From Morinoia aosen (Eukaryota > Arthropoda > Malacostraca > Amphipoda > Talitridae): a stretch of 64,000 nt of DNA. The stretch covers positions 9,380,246 through 9,444,245 of the forward strand of contig JASJYW010000026.1 in NCBI GenBank assembly GCA_030386875.1. The letters run 5' to 3'. Each line of letters begins with the position of its first letter. Within the stretch, counting starts at the first letter, position 1. The notes beneath the pieces were generated by a model. That model saw only the letters and a list, made by a program, of their open reading frames with translations, was not told the DNA's origin and searched no databases. Of this stretch, positions 13,601 through 25,700 are shown piece by piece. The translations under genes were made by a program, and so were the position numbers.

Positions 13601-15420
13601 ACATAGGCGGAAAGTGCATATTTAGCCGATTCCACGGTCGACAGAGCTAAAATGCGTGTTTTGGGCCATTCCTAGGCCGAATGCGGTGAAAATCACGTCG
13701 TTTGCTGTTTCCCGTGGCGACATAGGCGGAAAGTGCATATTTAGCCGATTCCACGGTCGACAGAGCTAAAATGCGTGTTGTGGGCCATTCCTAGGCCGAA
13801 TGCGTTGAAAATCACGTCGTTGGTTGTTTCCCGTGGCGACATAGGCGGAAAGTGCATATTTAGCCGATTCCACGGTCGACAGAGCAAAAATGCGTGTTTT
13901 GGGTCATTCCTAGGCCGAATGCGGTGAAAATCACGTCGTTTGCTGTTTCCCGTGGCGACATAGGCGGAAAGTGCATATTTAGCCGATTCCACGGTCGACA
14001 GAGCTAAAATGCGTGTTATGGGCCATTCCTAGGCCGAATGCGGTGAAAATCACGTCGTTTGCTGTTTCCCGTGTCGATATAGGCGGAAAGTGCATATTTA
14101 GCCGATTCCACGGTCGACAGAGCTAAATTGCGTGTTTTGGGCCATTCCTAGGCCGAATGCGGTGAAAATCATGTCGTTTGCTGTTTCCCGTGGCGACATA
14201 GGCGGAAAGTGCATATTTAGCCGATTCCACGGTCGACAGAGCTAAAATGCGTGTTGTGGGCCATTCCTAGGCCGAATGCGTTGAAAATCACGTCGTTTGT
14301 TGTTTCCCGTGGCGACATAGGCGGAAAGTGCATATTTAGCCGATTCCACGGTCGACAGAGCAAAAATGCGTGTTTTGGGCCATTCCTAGGCCGAATGCGG
14401 TGAAAATCACGTCGTTTGCTGTTTCCCGTGGCGACATAGGCGGAAAAAGCATATTTAGCCGATTCCACGGTCGACAAAGCTAAAATGTGTGTTTTGGGCC
14501 ATTGCTAGGCCGAATGCGGTGAAAATCACGTCGTTTGCTGTTTCCCGTGGCGACATAGGCGGAAAGTGCATATTCAGCCGATTTCACGGTCGACAGAGCT
14601 AAAATGCGTGTTTTGGGCCATTCCTAGGCCGAATGCGGTGAAAATCACGTCGTTTGCTGTTTCCCGTGGCGACATAGGCGGAAAGTGCATATATAGCCGA
14701 TTCCACGGTCGACAGAGCTAAAATGCGTGTTTTGGGCCATTCCTAGGCCGAATGCGGTGAAAATCACGTCGTTTGCTGTTTCCCGTGGCGACATAGGCGG
14801 AAAGTGCATATTTAGCCGATTCCACGGTCGACAGAGCTAAAATGCGTGTTTTGGGCCATTCTTAGGCCGAATGCGGTGAAAATCACGTCGTTTGCTGTTT
14901 CCCGTGGCGACATAGGCGGAAAGTGCATATTTAGCCGATTCCACGGTCGACAGAGCTAAAATGCGTGTTTTGGGCCATTCCTAGGCCGAATGCGGTGAAA
15001 ATCACGTCGTTTGCTGTTTCCTTTGGCGACATAGGCGGAAAGTGCATATTTAGCCGATTAGACGGTCGACAGAGCTAAAATGCGTGTTTTGGGCCATTCC
15101 TAGGCCGAATGCGGTGAAAATCACGTCGTTTGCTGTTTCCCGTGGCGACATAGGCGGAAAGTGCATATTTAGCCGATTCCACGGTAGACAGAGCTAAAAT
15201 GCGTGTTTTGGGCTATTCCCAGGCCGAATGCGGGGAAAATCACGTCGTTTGCTGTTTCCCGTGGCGACATAGGCGGAATGTGCATATTTAGCCGATTCCA
15301 CGGTCGACAGAGCTAAAATGCGTGTTGTGGGCCATTCCTAGGCCGAATGCGGTGAAAATCACGTCGTTTGCTGTTTCCCGGGGCGACATAGGCGGAAAGT
15401 GCATATTTAGCCGATTCCAC
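7686..15420 (+). repeat. Higher-order repeat domain with a recurring signature run
   Basis: A run of variant monomers carrying, in order, GATTAGACGGTCGAC, CGGTAGACAG, GCGGAATGTGC, CGTGTTGTGGGCC and CCCGGGGCGAC recurs. The GGTAGAC marker sits at 7686, 9471, 11018, 12922 and 15183, spacings of 1785, 1547, 1904 and 2261 bp, which are exactly 15, 13, 16 and 19 monomers. Within the 13-mer unit at least six independent markers are offset by exactly 1547 bp (for example 9661 and 11208; 8761 and 10308). Unit length therefore varies by whole monomers. Confidence 0.85.
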
Positions 15421-15439
15421 GGTCGACAGAGCTAAAATG

Positions 15440-15520
15440 CGTGTTTTGGGCCATTCCTAGGCCGAATGCGGTGAAAATCACGTCGTTAGCCGATTCCACG
15501 GTCGACAGAGCTAAAATGCG
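15440..15520 (+). repeat. Shortened 79-bp satellite monomer
   Basis: At 15481 the normal CACGTCGTT is followed directly by AGCCGATTCC, so 40 bp (the TGCTGTTTCCC to GTGCATATTT segment) are missing. The same deletion occurs once more at 21992 inside the duplicated segment, so it arose once and was copied. Confidence 0.85.
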
Positions 15521-17480
15521 TGTTTTGGGCCATTCCTAGGCCGAATGCGGTGAAAATCACGTCGTTTGCTGTTTCCCGTGGCGACATAGGCGGAAAGTGC
15601 ATATTTAGCCGATTCCACGGTCGACAGAGCTAAAATGCGTGTTTTGGGCCATTCTTAGGCCGAATGCGGTGAAAATCACGTCGTTTGCTGTTTCCCGTGG
15701 CGACATAGGCGGAAAGTGCATATTTAGCCGATTCCACGGTCGACAGAGCTAAAATGCGTGTTTTGGGCCATTCTTAGGCCGAATGCTTTGAAAATCACGT
15801 CGATTGCTGTTTCCCGTGGCGACATAGGCGGAAAGTGCATATTTAGCCGATTCCACGGTCGACAGAGCTAAAATGTGTGTTTTGGGCCATTCCTAGGCCG
15901 AATGAGGTGAAAATCACGTCGTTTGCTGTTTCCCTTGGCGGCATAGGCGGAAAGTGCATATTTAGCCGATTAGACGGTCGACAGAGCCAAAATGCGTGTT
16001 ATGGGCCATTCCTAGGCCGAATGCGGTGAAAATCACGTCGTTTGCTGTTTCCCGGGGCGACATAGGCGGAAAGTGCATATTTAGCCGATTCCACGGTCGA
16101 CAGAGCTAAAATGCGTGTTTTGGGCCATTCCTAGGCCGAATGCGGTGAAAATCACGTCGTTTGCTGTTTCCCCGTGGCGACATAGGCGGAAAGTGCATAT
16201 TTAGCCGATTCCACGGTCGACAGAGCAAAAATGCGTGTTTTGGGCCATTCCTAGGCCGAATGCGATGAAAATCACGTCGTTTGCTGTTTCCCGTGGCGAC
16301 ATAGGCGGAAAGTGCATATTTTGCCGATTCCAAGGTCGACAGAGCTAAAATGCGTGTTTTGGGCCATTCCTAGGCCGAATGCGGTGAAAATCACGTCGTT
16401 TGCTGTTTCCCGTGGCGACATAGGCGGAAAGTGCATGTTTAGCCGATTCCACGGTCGACAGAGCTAAAATGCGCGTTTTGGACCATTCCTAGGCCGAATG
16501 CGGTGAAAATCATGTCGTTTGCTGTTTCCCGTGGCGACATAGGCGGAAAGTGCATATTTAGCCGATTCCACGGTCGACAGAGCTAAAATGCGTGTTTTGG
16601 GCCATTCCTAGGCCGAATGCGGTGAAAATCATGTCGTTTGCTGTTTCCCGTGGCGACATAGGCGGAAAGTGCATATTTAGCCGATTCCACGGTCGACAGA
16701 GCTAAAATGCGTGTTTTGGGCCATTCCAAGGCCGAATGCGGTGAAAATCACGTCGTTTGCTGTTTCCCGTGGCGACATAGGCGGAAAGTGCATATTTAGC
16801 CGATTCCACGGTCGACAGAGCTAAAATGCGTGTTTTGGGCCATTCCTAGGCCGAATGCGGTGAAAATCACGTCGTTCGCTGTTTCCCGTGGCGACATAGG
16901 CGGAAAGTGCATATTTAGCCGATTTCACGGTCGACAGAGCTAAAATGCGTGTTTTGGGCCATTTCTAGGCCGAATGCGGTGAAAATCACGTCGTTTGCTG
17001 TTTCCCGTGGCGACATAGGCGGAAAGTGCATATATAGCCGATTCCACGGTCGACAGAGCTAAAATGCGTGTTTTGAGCCATTCCTAGGCCGAATGCGGTG
17101 AAAATCACGTCGTTTGCTGTTTCCCGAGGCGACATAGGCGGAAAGTGCATATTTAGCCGATTCCACGGTCGACTGAGCTAAAATGCGTGTTTTGGGCTAT
17201 TCCTAGGCCGAATGCGATGAAAATCACGTCGTTTGCTGTTTCCCGTGGCGACATAGGCGGAAAATGCATATATAGCCGATTCCACGGTCGACAGAGCTAA
17301 AATGCGTGTTGTGGGCCATTCCTAGGCCGAATGCGTTGAAAATCACGTCGTTTGTTGTTTCCCGTGGCGACATAGGCGGAAAGTGCATATTTAGCCGATT
17401 CCACGGTCGACAGAGCTAAAATGCGTGTTTTGGGCCATTTCTAGGCCGAATGCGGTGAAAATCACGTCGTTTGCTGTTTC

Positions 17481-20100
17481 CGGTGGCGACATAGGCGGAA
17501 AGTGCATATTAAGCCGATTCCACGGTCGACAGAGCAAAAATGCGTGTTTTGGGCCATTCCTAGGCCGAATGCGGTGAAAATCACGTCGTTTGCTGTTTCC
17601 CGTGGCGACATAGGCGGAAAGTGCATATTTAGCCGATTCCACGGTCGACAGAGCTAAAATGCGTGTTTTGGGCCATTCCTAGGCCGAATGCGGTGAAAAT
17701 CACGTCGTTTGCTGTTTCCCGTGGCGACATAGGCGGAAAGTGCATATTTAGCCGATTCCACGGTCGACAGAGCTAAAATGCGTGTTTTGGGCCATTCCTA
17801 GGCCGAATGCGGTGAAAATCATGTCGTTTGCTGTTTCCCGTGGCGACATAGGCGGAAAGTGCATATTTAGCCGATTCCACGGTCGACAGAGCTAAAATGC
17901 GTGTTTTGGGCCATTCCTAGGCCGAATGCGGTGAAAATCACGTCGTTTGCTGTTTCCCGTGGCGACATAGGCGGAAAGTGCTTATTTAGCCGATTCCACG
18001 GTCGACAGAGCTAAAATGCGTGTTTTGGGCCAGTCCTAGGCCGAATGCGGTGAAAATCACGTCGTTTGCTGTTTCCCGTGGCGACATAGGCGGAAAGTGC
18101 ATCTTTAGCCGATTCCACGGTCGACAGAGCTAAAATGCGTGTTTTGGGCCATTCCTAGGCCGAATGCGGTGAAAATCACGTCGTTTGCTGTTTCCCGTGG
18201 CGACATAGGCGGAAAGTGCATATTTAGCCGATTCCACGGTCGACAAAGCTAAAATGCGTGTTTTGGGCCATTCCTAAGCCGAATGCGGTGAAAATCACGT
18301 CGTTTGCTGTTTCCCGTGGCAACATAGGCGGAAAGTGCATATTTAGCCGATTCCACGGTCGACAGAGCTAAAATGCGTGTTTTGGGCCATTCCTAGGCCG
18401 AATGCGATGAAAATCACATCGTTTGCTGTTTCCCGTGGCGACATAGGAGGAAAGTGCATATTTAGCCGATTTCAGGGTCGACAGGGCTAAAATGCGTGTT
18501 TATGGCCATTCCTAGGCCGAATGCGGGGAAAATCACGTCGTTTGCTGTTTCCCGTGGCGACATAGGCGGAAAGTGCATATTTAGCCGTTTCCACGGTCGA
18601 CAGAGCTAAAATGCGTGTTTTGGGCCATTCCTAGGCCGAATGCGGTGAAAATCACGTCGTTTGCTGTTTCCCCGTTTCGACAGAGGCGGAAAGTGCATAT
18701 TTAGCCGATTCCACGGTCGACAGAGCTAAAATGCGTGTTTTGGGCCATTCCTAGGCCGGATGCGGTGAAAATCACGTCGTTTGCTGTTTCCGGTGGCGAC
18801 ATAGGCGGAAAGTGCATATTAAGCCGATTCCACGGTCGACAGAGCAAAAATGCGTGTTTTGGGGCCATTCCTAGGCCGAATGCGGTGAAAATCACGTCGT
18901 TTGCTGTTTCCCGTGGCGACATAGGCGGAAAGTGCATATTTAGCCGATTCCACGGTCGACAGAGCTAAAATGCGTGTTTTGGGCCATTCCTAGGCCGAAT
19001 GCGGTGAAAATCACGTCGTTTGCTGTTTCCCGTGGCGACATAGGCGGAAAGTGCATATTTAGCCGATTCCACGGTCGACAGAGCTAAAATGCGTGTTTTG
19101 GGCCATTCCTAGGCCGAATGCGGTGAAAATCATGTCGTTTGCTGTTTCCCGTGGCGACATAGGCGGAAAGTGCATATTTAGCCGATTCCACGGTCGACAG
19201 AGCTAAAATGCGTGTTTTGGGCCATTCCTAGGCCGAATGCGGTGAAAATCACGTCGTTTGCTGTTTCCCGTGGCGACATAGGCGGAAAGTGCTTATTTAG
19301 CCGATTCCACGGCCGACAGAGCTAAAATGCGTGTTTTGGGCCAGTCCTAGGCCGAATGCGGTGAAAATCACGTCGTTTGCTGTTTCCCGTGGCGACATAG
19401 GCGGAAAGTGCATCTTTAGCCGATTCCACGGTCGACAGAGCTAAAATGCGTGTTTTGGGCCATTCCTAGGCCGAATGCGGTGAAAATCACGTCGTTTGCT
19501 GTTTCCCGTGGCGACATAGGCGGAAAGTGCATATTTAGCCGATTCCACGGTCGACAAAGCTAAAATGCGTGTTTTGGGCCATTCCTAAGCCGAATGCGGT
19601 GAAAATCACGTCGTTTGCTGTTTCCCGTGGCAACATAGGCGGAAAGTGCATATTTAGCCGATTCCACGGTCGACAGAGCTAAAATGCGTGTTTTGGGCCA
19701 TTCCTAGGCCGAATGCGATGAAAATCACATCGTTTGCTGTTTCCCGTGGCGACATAGGAGGAAAGTGCATATTTAGCCGATTTCAGGGTCGACAGGGCTA
19801 AAATGCGTGTTTATGGCCATTCCTAGGCCGAATGCGGTGAAAATCACGTCGTTTGCTGTTTCCCGTGGCGACATAGGCGGAAAGTGCATATTTAGCCGTT
19901 TCCACGGTCGACAGAGCTAAAATGCGTGTTTTGGGCCATTCCTAGGCCGAATGCGGTGAAAATCACGTCGTTTGCTGTTTCCCGTTTCGACAGAGGCGGA
20001 AAGTGCATATTTAGCCGATTCCACGGTCGACAGAGCTAAAATGCGTGTTTTGGGCCATTCCTAGGCCGGATGCGGTGAAAATCACGTCGTTTGCTGTTTC
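17481..20100 (+). repeat. Tandem duplication of an 11-monomer block (about 1,310 bp x 2)
   Basis: Rare variants appear in the same order in both halves with a constant offset of 1310-1311 bp: CATGTCG (17820/19131), CTTATTTAG (17981/19292), CAGTCCTAGG (18031/19342), TTCCTAAGCC (18271/19582), TTCAGGGTCGACAGGGC (18471/19782), GTTTCGACAGAGG (18674/19984) and CTAGGCCGGATG (18751/20061). The offset is 11 x 119 plus one or two single-base insertions. Similarity between the halves is much higher than between neighbouring monomers, so this is a recent unequal exchange or copy. Confidence 0.85.
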
Positions 20101-20947
20101 CCGGGGCGACATAGGCGGAAAGTGCATATTTAGCCGATTCCACGGTCGACAGAGCTAAAATGCGTGTTTTGGGCCATTCCTAGGCCGAATGCGGTGAAAA
20201 TCACGTCGTTTGCTGTTTTCCCGTGGCGACATAGGCGGAAAGTGCATATTTAGCCGATTCCACGGTCGACAGAGCCAAAATGCGTGTTTTGGGCCATTCC
20301 TAGGCCGAATGCGGTGAAAATCACGTCGTTTGCTGTTTCCCGTGGCGACATAGGCGGAAAGTGCATATTTAGCCGATTCCACGGTCGACAGAGCTAAAAT
20401 GCGTGTTTTGGGCCATTCCTAGGCCGAATGCGGTGAAAATCACGTCGTTTGCTGTTTCCCGTGGCGACATAGGCGGAAAAAGCATATTTAGCCGATTCCA
20501 CGGTCGACAAAGCTAAAATGTGTGTTTTGGGCCATTCCTAGGCCGAATGCGGTGAAAATCACGTCGTTTGCTGTTTCCCGTGGCGACATAGGCGGAAAGT
20601 GCATATTCAGCCGATTCCACGGTCGACAGAGCTAAAATGCGTGTTTTGGGCCATTCCTAGGCCGAATGCGGTGAAAATCACGTCGTTTGCTGCTTCCCGT
20701 GGCGACATAGGCGGAAAGTGCATATATAGCCGATTCCACGGTCGACAGAGCTAAAATGCGTGTTTTGGGCCATTCCTAGGCCGAATGCGTTGAAAATCAC
20801 GTCGTTTACTGTTTCCCGTGGCGACATAGGCGGAAAGTGCATATTTAGCCGATTCCACGGTCGACAGAGCTAAAATGCGTGTTTTGGGCCATTCCTAGGC
20901 CGAATGCGGTGAAAATCACGTCGTTTGCTGTTTCCCGTGGCGACATA

Positions 20948-22299
20948 GGCGGAAAAAGCATATTTAGCCGATTCCACGGTCGACAAAGCTAAAATGTGTG
21001 TTTTGGGCCATTGCTAGGCCGAATGCGGTGAAAATCACGTCGTTTGCTGTTTCCCGTGGCGACATAGGCGGAAAGTGCATATTCAGCCGATTTCACGGTC
21101 GACAGAGCTAAAATGCGTGTTTTGGGCCATTCCTAGGCCGAATGCGGTGAAAATCACGTCGTTTGCTGTTTCCCGTGGCGACATAGGCGGAAAGTGCATA
21201 TATAGCCGATTCCACGGTCGACAGAGCTAAAATGCGTGTTTTGGGCCATTCCTAGGCCGAATGCGGTGAAAATCACGTCGTTTGCTGTTTCCCGTGGCGA
21301 CATAGGCGGAAAGTGCATATTTAGCCGATTCCACGGTCGACAGAGCTAAAATGCGTGTTTTGGGCCATTCTTAGGCCGAATGCGGTGAAAATCACGTCGT
21401 TTGCTGTTTCCCCGTGGCGACATAGGCGGAAAGTGCATATTTAGCCGATTCCACGGTCGACAGAGCTAAAATGCGTGTTTTGGGCCATTCCTAGGCCGAA
21501 TGCGGTGAAAATCACGTCGTTTGCTGTTTCCTTTGGCGACATAGGCGGAAAGTGCATATTTAGCCGATTAGACGGTCGACAGAGCTAAAATGCGTGTTTT
21601 GGGCCATTCCTAGGCCGAATGCGGTGAAAATCACGTCGTTTGCTGTTTCCCGTGGCGACATAGGCGGAAAGTGCATATTTAGCCGATTCCACGGTAGACA
21701 GAGCTAAAATGCGTGTTTTGGGCTATTCCCAGGCCGAATGCGGGGAAAATCACGTCGTTTGCTGTTTCCCGTGGCGACATAGGCGGAATGTGCATATTTA
21801 GCCGATTCCACGGTCGACAGAGCTAAAATGCGTGTTGTGGGCCATTCCTAGGCCGAATGCGGTGAAAATCACGTCGTTTGCTGTTTCCCGGGGGCGACAT
21901 AGGCGGAAAGTGCATATTTAGCCGATTCCACGGTCGACAGAGCTAAAATGCGTGTTTTGGGCCATTCCTAGGCCGAATGCGGTGAAAATCACGTCGTTAG
22001 CCGATTCCACGGTCGACAGAGCTAAAATGCGTGTTTTGGGCCATTCCTAGGCCGAATGCGGTGAAAATCACGTCGTTTGCTGTTTCCCGTGGCGACATAG
22101 GCGGAAAGTGCATATTTAGCCGATTCCACGGTCGACAGAGCTAAAATGCGTGTTTTGGGCCATTCTTAGGCCGAATGCGGTGAAAATCACGTCGTTTGCT
22201 GTTTCCCGTGGCGACATAGGCGGAAAGTGCATATTTAGCCGATTCCACGGTCGACAGAGCTAAAATGCGTGTTTTGGGCCATTCTTAGGCCGAATGCTT
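20948..22299 (+). repeat. Segmental duplication of 14440-15788, ending at the assembly gap
   Basis: The order of rare variants at 14440-15788 is repeated here: CATTGCTAGGCC (14500/21010), the TTTCCTTTGG monomer, CGGTAGAC (15183/21693), GGCTATTCCCAGG with GCGGGGAAAATC, the shortened monomer (15481/21992) and GAATGCTT (15781/22292). The offset drifts from 6509 to 6511 only through two single-base insertions. The copy breaks off at the first N. Confidence 0.85.
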
Positions 22300-22799
22300 N
22301 NNNNNNNNNNNNNNNNNNNNNNNNNNNNNNNNNNNNNNNNNNNNNNNNNNNNNNNNNNNNNNNNNNNNNNNNNNNNNNNNNNNNNNNNNNNNNNNNNNNN
22401 NNNNNNNNNNNNNNNNNNNNNNNNNNNNNNNNNNNNNNNNNNNNNNNNNNNNNNNNNNNNNNNNNNNNNNNNNNNNNNNNNNNNNNNNNNNNNNNNNNNN
22501 NNNNNNNNNNNNNNNNNNNNNNNNNNNNNNNNNNNNNNNNNNNNNNNNNNNNNNNNNNNNNNNNNNNNNNNNNNNNNNNNNNNNNNNNNNNNNNNNNNNN
22601 NNNNNNNNNNNNNNNNNNNNNNNNNNNNNNNNNNNNNNNNNNNNNNNNNNNNNNNNNNNNNNNNNNNNNNNNNNNNNNNNNNNNNNNNNNNNNNNNNNNN
22701 NNNNNNNNNNNNNNNNNNNNNNNNNNNNNNNNNNNNNNNNNNNNNNNNNNNNNNNNNNNNNNNNNNNNNNNNNNNNNNNNNNNNNNNNNNNNNNNNNNN
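22300..22799. other. Assembly gap, 500 N
   Basis: Exactly 500 N, the round length of a gap of unknown size. Satellite orientation differs on its two sides. ORFs across it are meaningless. Confidence 0.99.
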
Positions 22800-25700
22800 G
22801 CCCAAAACACGCATTTTAGCTCTGTCGACCGTGGAATCGGCTAAATATTCCCTTTCCGCCTATGTCGCCACGGGAAACAGCAAACGACGTGATTTTCACC
22901 GCATTCGGCCTAGGAATGGCCAAAAACACACATTTTAGCTCTGTCGACCGTGGAATCGGCTAAATATGCACTTTCCGCCTATGTCGCCACGGGAAACAGC
23001 AAACGACGTGATTTTCACCGCATTCGGCCTAGGAATGGCCCAAAACACGCATTTTAGCTCTGTCGACCGTGGAATCGGCTAAATATGCACTTTCCGCCTA
23101 TGTCGCCACGGGGAAACAGCAAACGACGTGATTTTCACCGCATTCGGCCTAGGAATGACCCAAAACACGCATTTTAGTTCTGTCGACCGTGGAATCGGCT
23201 AAATATGCACTTTCCGCCTATGTCGCAACGGGAAACAGCAAACGACGTGATTTTCACCGCATTCGGCCCTAGGAATGGCCCAAAACACGCATTTTAGCTC
23301 TGTCGACCGTGGAATCGGCTATATATGCACTTTCCGCCTATGTCGCCACGGGAAAAAGCAAACGACGGGATTTTCACCGCATTCGGCCTAGGAATGGCCC
23401 AAAACACGCATTTTAGCTCTGTCGACCGTGGAATCGGCTAAATATGCACTTTCCGCCTATGTCGCCACGGGAAACTGCAAACGACGTGATTTTCACCGCA
23501 TTCGGCCTAGGAATGGCCCAAAACACGCATTTTAGCTCTGTCAACCTTGGAATCGGCTAAATATGCACTTTCCGCCTATGTCGCCACGGGAAACAGCAAA
23601 AAGACGTGATTTTCACCGCATTCGGCCTAGGAATGGCCCAAAACACGCATTTTAGCTCTGTCGACCGTGGAATCGGCTTAATATGCACTTTCCGCCTATG
23701 TCGCCACGGGAAACAGCAAACGACGTGATTTTCACCGCATTCGGCCTAGGAATGGCCCAAAACACGCGTTTTAACTCTGTCGACCGTGGAATCGGCTAAA
23801 CATGCACTTTCCGCCTATGTCGCCACGGGAAATTAGCAAACGACGTGATTTTCACCGCATTCGGCCTAGGAATGGCCCAAAACACGCATTTTAGCCCTGT
23901 CGACCGTGGAATCTGCTAAATATGCACTTTCTGCCTATGTCGCCACGGGAAACACCAAACGACGTGATTTTCACCGCATTCGGCCTAGGAATGGCCCAAA
24001 ACACGCATTTTAGCTCTGTCGACCGTGGAATCGGCTAAATATGCCCATTCCGCCTATGTCGCCACGGGAAAAAGCAAACGACGTGATTTTCACCGCATTC
24101 GGCCTAGGAATGGCCCAAAACACGCATTTTAGCCCTGTCGACCGTGGGAAACGGCTAAATATGCCCTTTCCGCCTATGCCGCCACGGGAAACAGCAAACG
24201 ACGTGATTTTCACCGCATTCGGCCTAGGAATGGCCCAAAACACGCATTTTAGCTCTGTCGACCGTGGAATCGGCTAAATATTGCACTTTCCGCCTATGTC
24301 GCCACAGGAAACAGCAAACGACGTGATTTTCACCGCATTCGGCCTAGCAATGGCCAATAACACGCATTTTAGCCCTGTCGACCGTGGAATCGGCTAGTAT
24401 GCACTTTCCGCCTATGTCGCCACGGAAAACAGCAAACGACGTGATTTTCACCGCATTCGGCCTAGGAATGGCCCAAAACACGCATTTTAGCTTTGTCGAC
24501 CGTTGAAACGGCTTAATATGCACTTTCCGCCTATGTCGCCACGGGAAACAGCAAACGACGTGATTTTCACCGCATTCGGCCTAGGAATGGCCCAAAACAC
24601 GCATTTTAGCTCTGTCGACCGTGGAATCGGCTAAATATGCACTTTCCGCCTATGTCGCCACGGGAAACAGCAAACGACGTGATTTTCACCGCATTCGGCC
24701 TAGGAATAGCCCAAAACACGCATTTTAGCCCTGTCGACCGTGGAAACGGCTAAATATGCACTTTCCGCCTATGCCGCCACGGGAAACAGCAAACGACGTG
24801 ATTTTCACCGCATTCGGCCTAGGAATGGCCCAAAACACGCATTCTAGCTCTGTCGACCGTGGAATCGGCTAAATATGCACTTTCCGCCTATGTCGCCACA
24901 GGAAACAGCAAACGACGTGATTTTCACCGCATTCGGCCTAGCAATGGCCAATAACACGCATTTTAGCCCTGTCGACCGTGGAATCGGCTAGATATGCACT
25001 TTCCGCCTATGTCGCCACGGAAAACAGCAAACGACGTGATTTTCACCGCATTCGGCCTAGGAATGGCCCAAAACACGCATTTTAGCTTTGTCGACCGTTG
25101 AAACGGCTTAATATGCACCTTCCGCCTATGTCGCCACGGGAAACAGCAAACGACGTGATTTTCACCGCATTCGGCCTAGGAATGGCCCAAAACACGCATT
25201 TTAGCTCTGTCGACCGTGGAATCAGCTAAATATGCACTTTCCGCCTATGTCGCTACGGGGAAACAGCAAACGACGTGATTTTCACCGCATTCGGCCTAGG
25301 AATGGCCCAAAACACGCATTTTAGCTCTGTCGACCGTGGAATCGGCTAAATATGCACTTTCCGCCTATGTCGCCACGGGAAACAGCAAACGACGTGATTT
25401 TCACCGCATTCGGCCTAGGAATGACCCAAAACACGCATTTTAGCTCTGTCGACCGTGGAATCGGCTAAATATGCACTTTCCGCCTATGTCGCAACGGGAA
25501 ACAGCAAACGACGTGATTTTCACCGCATTCGGCCTAGGAATGGCCCAAAACACGCATTTTAGCTCTGTCGACCGTTTGAATCGGCTAAATATGCACTTTC
25601 CGCCTATGTCGCCACGGGAAACAGCAAACGACGTGATTTTCACCGCATTCGGCCTAGGAATGGCCCAAAACACGCCTATTAGCTCTGTCAACCTTGGAAT

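Larger units (their letters stand above)
1788..22299 (+). repeat. 119-bp satellite array, orientation A (about 172 monomers)
   Basis: Head-to-tail monomers of 119 bp. Recurrent landmarks in order are TAAAATGCGTGTTTTGGGCC, ATTCCTAGGCCGAATGCGG, TGAAAATCACGTCG, TTTGCTGTTTCCCGTGG, CGACATAGGCGGAAAGTGC, ATATTTAGCCGATTCC and ACGGTCGACAGAGC. The consensus is about 52% G+C, clearly richer than the flanking elements, with 11 CpG per monomer. Monomers differ mostly by single substitutions, and several show +1 homopolymer insertions (near 16170, 18670, 18862, 20215, 21410, 21889). Diagnostic variants recur at exact multiples of 119, giving higher-order repeats. No gene is present: the frame shifts at each monomer boundary. 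Confidence 0.97.

Noticed and set aside
22235..22938. Long open frames across 22300-22799 and 43643-44142
   Set aside because: They consist of N only; no sequence supports them.
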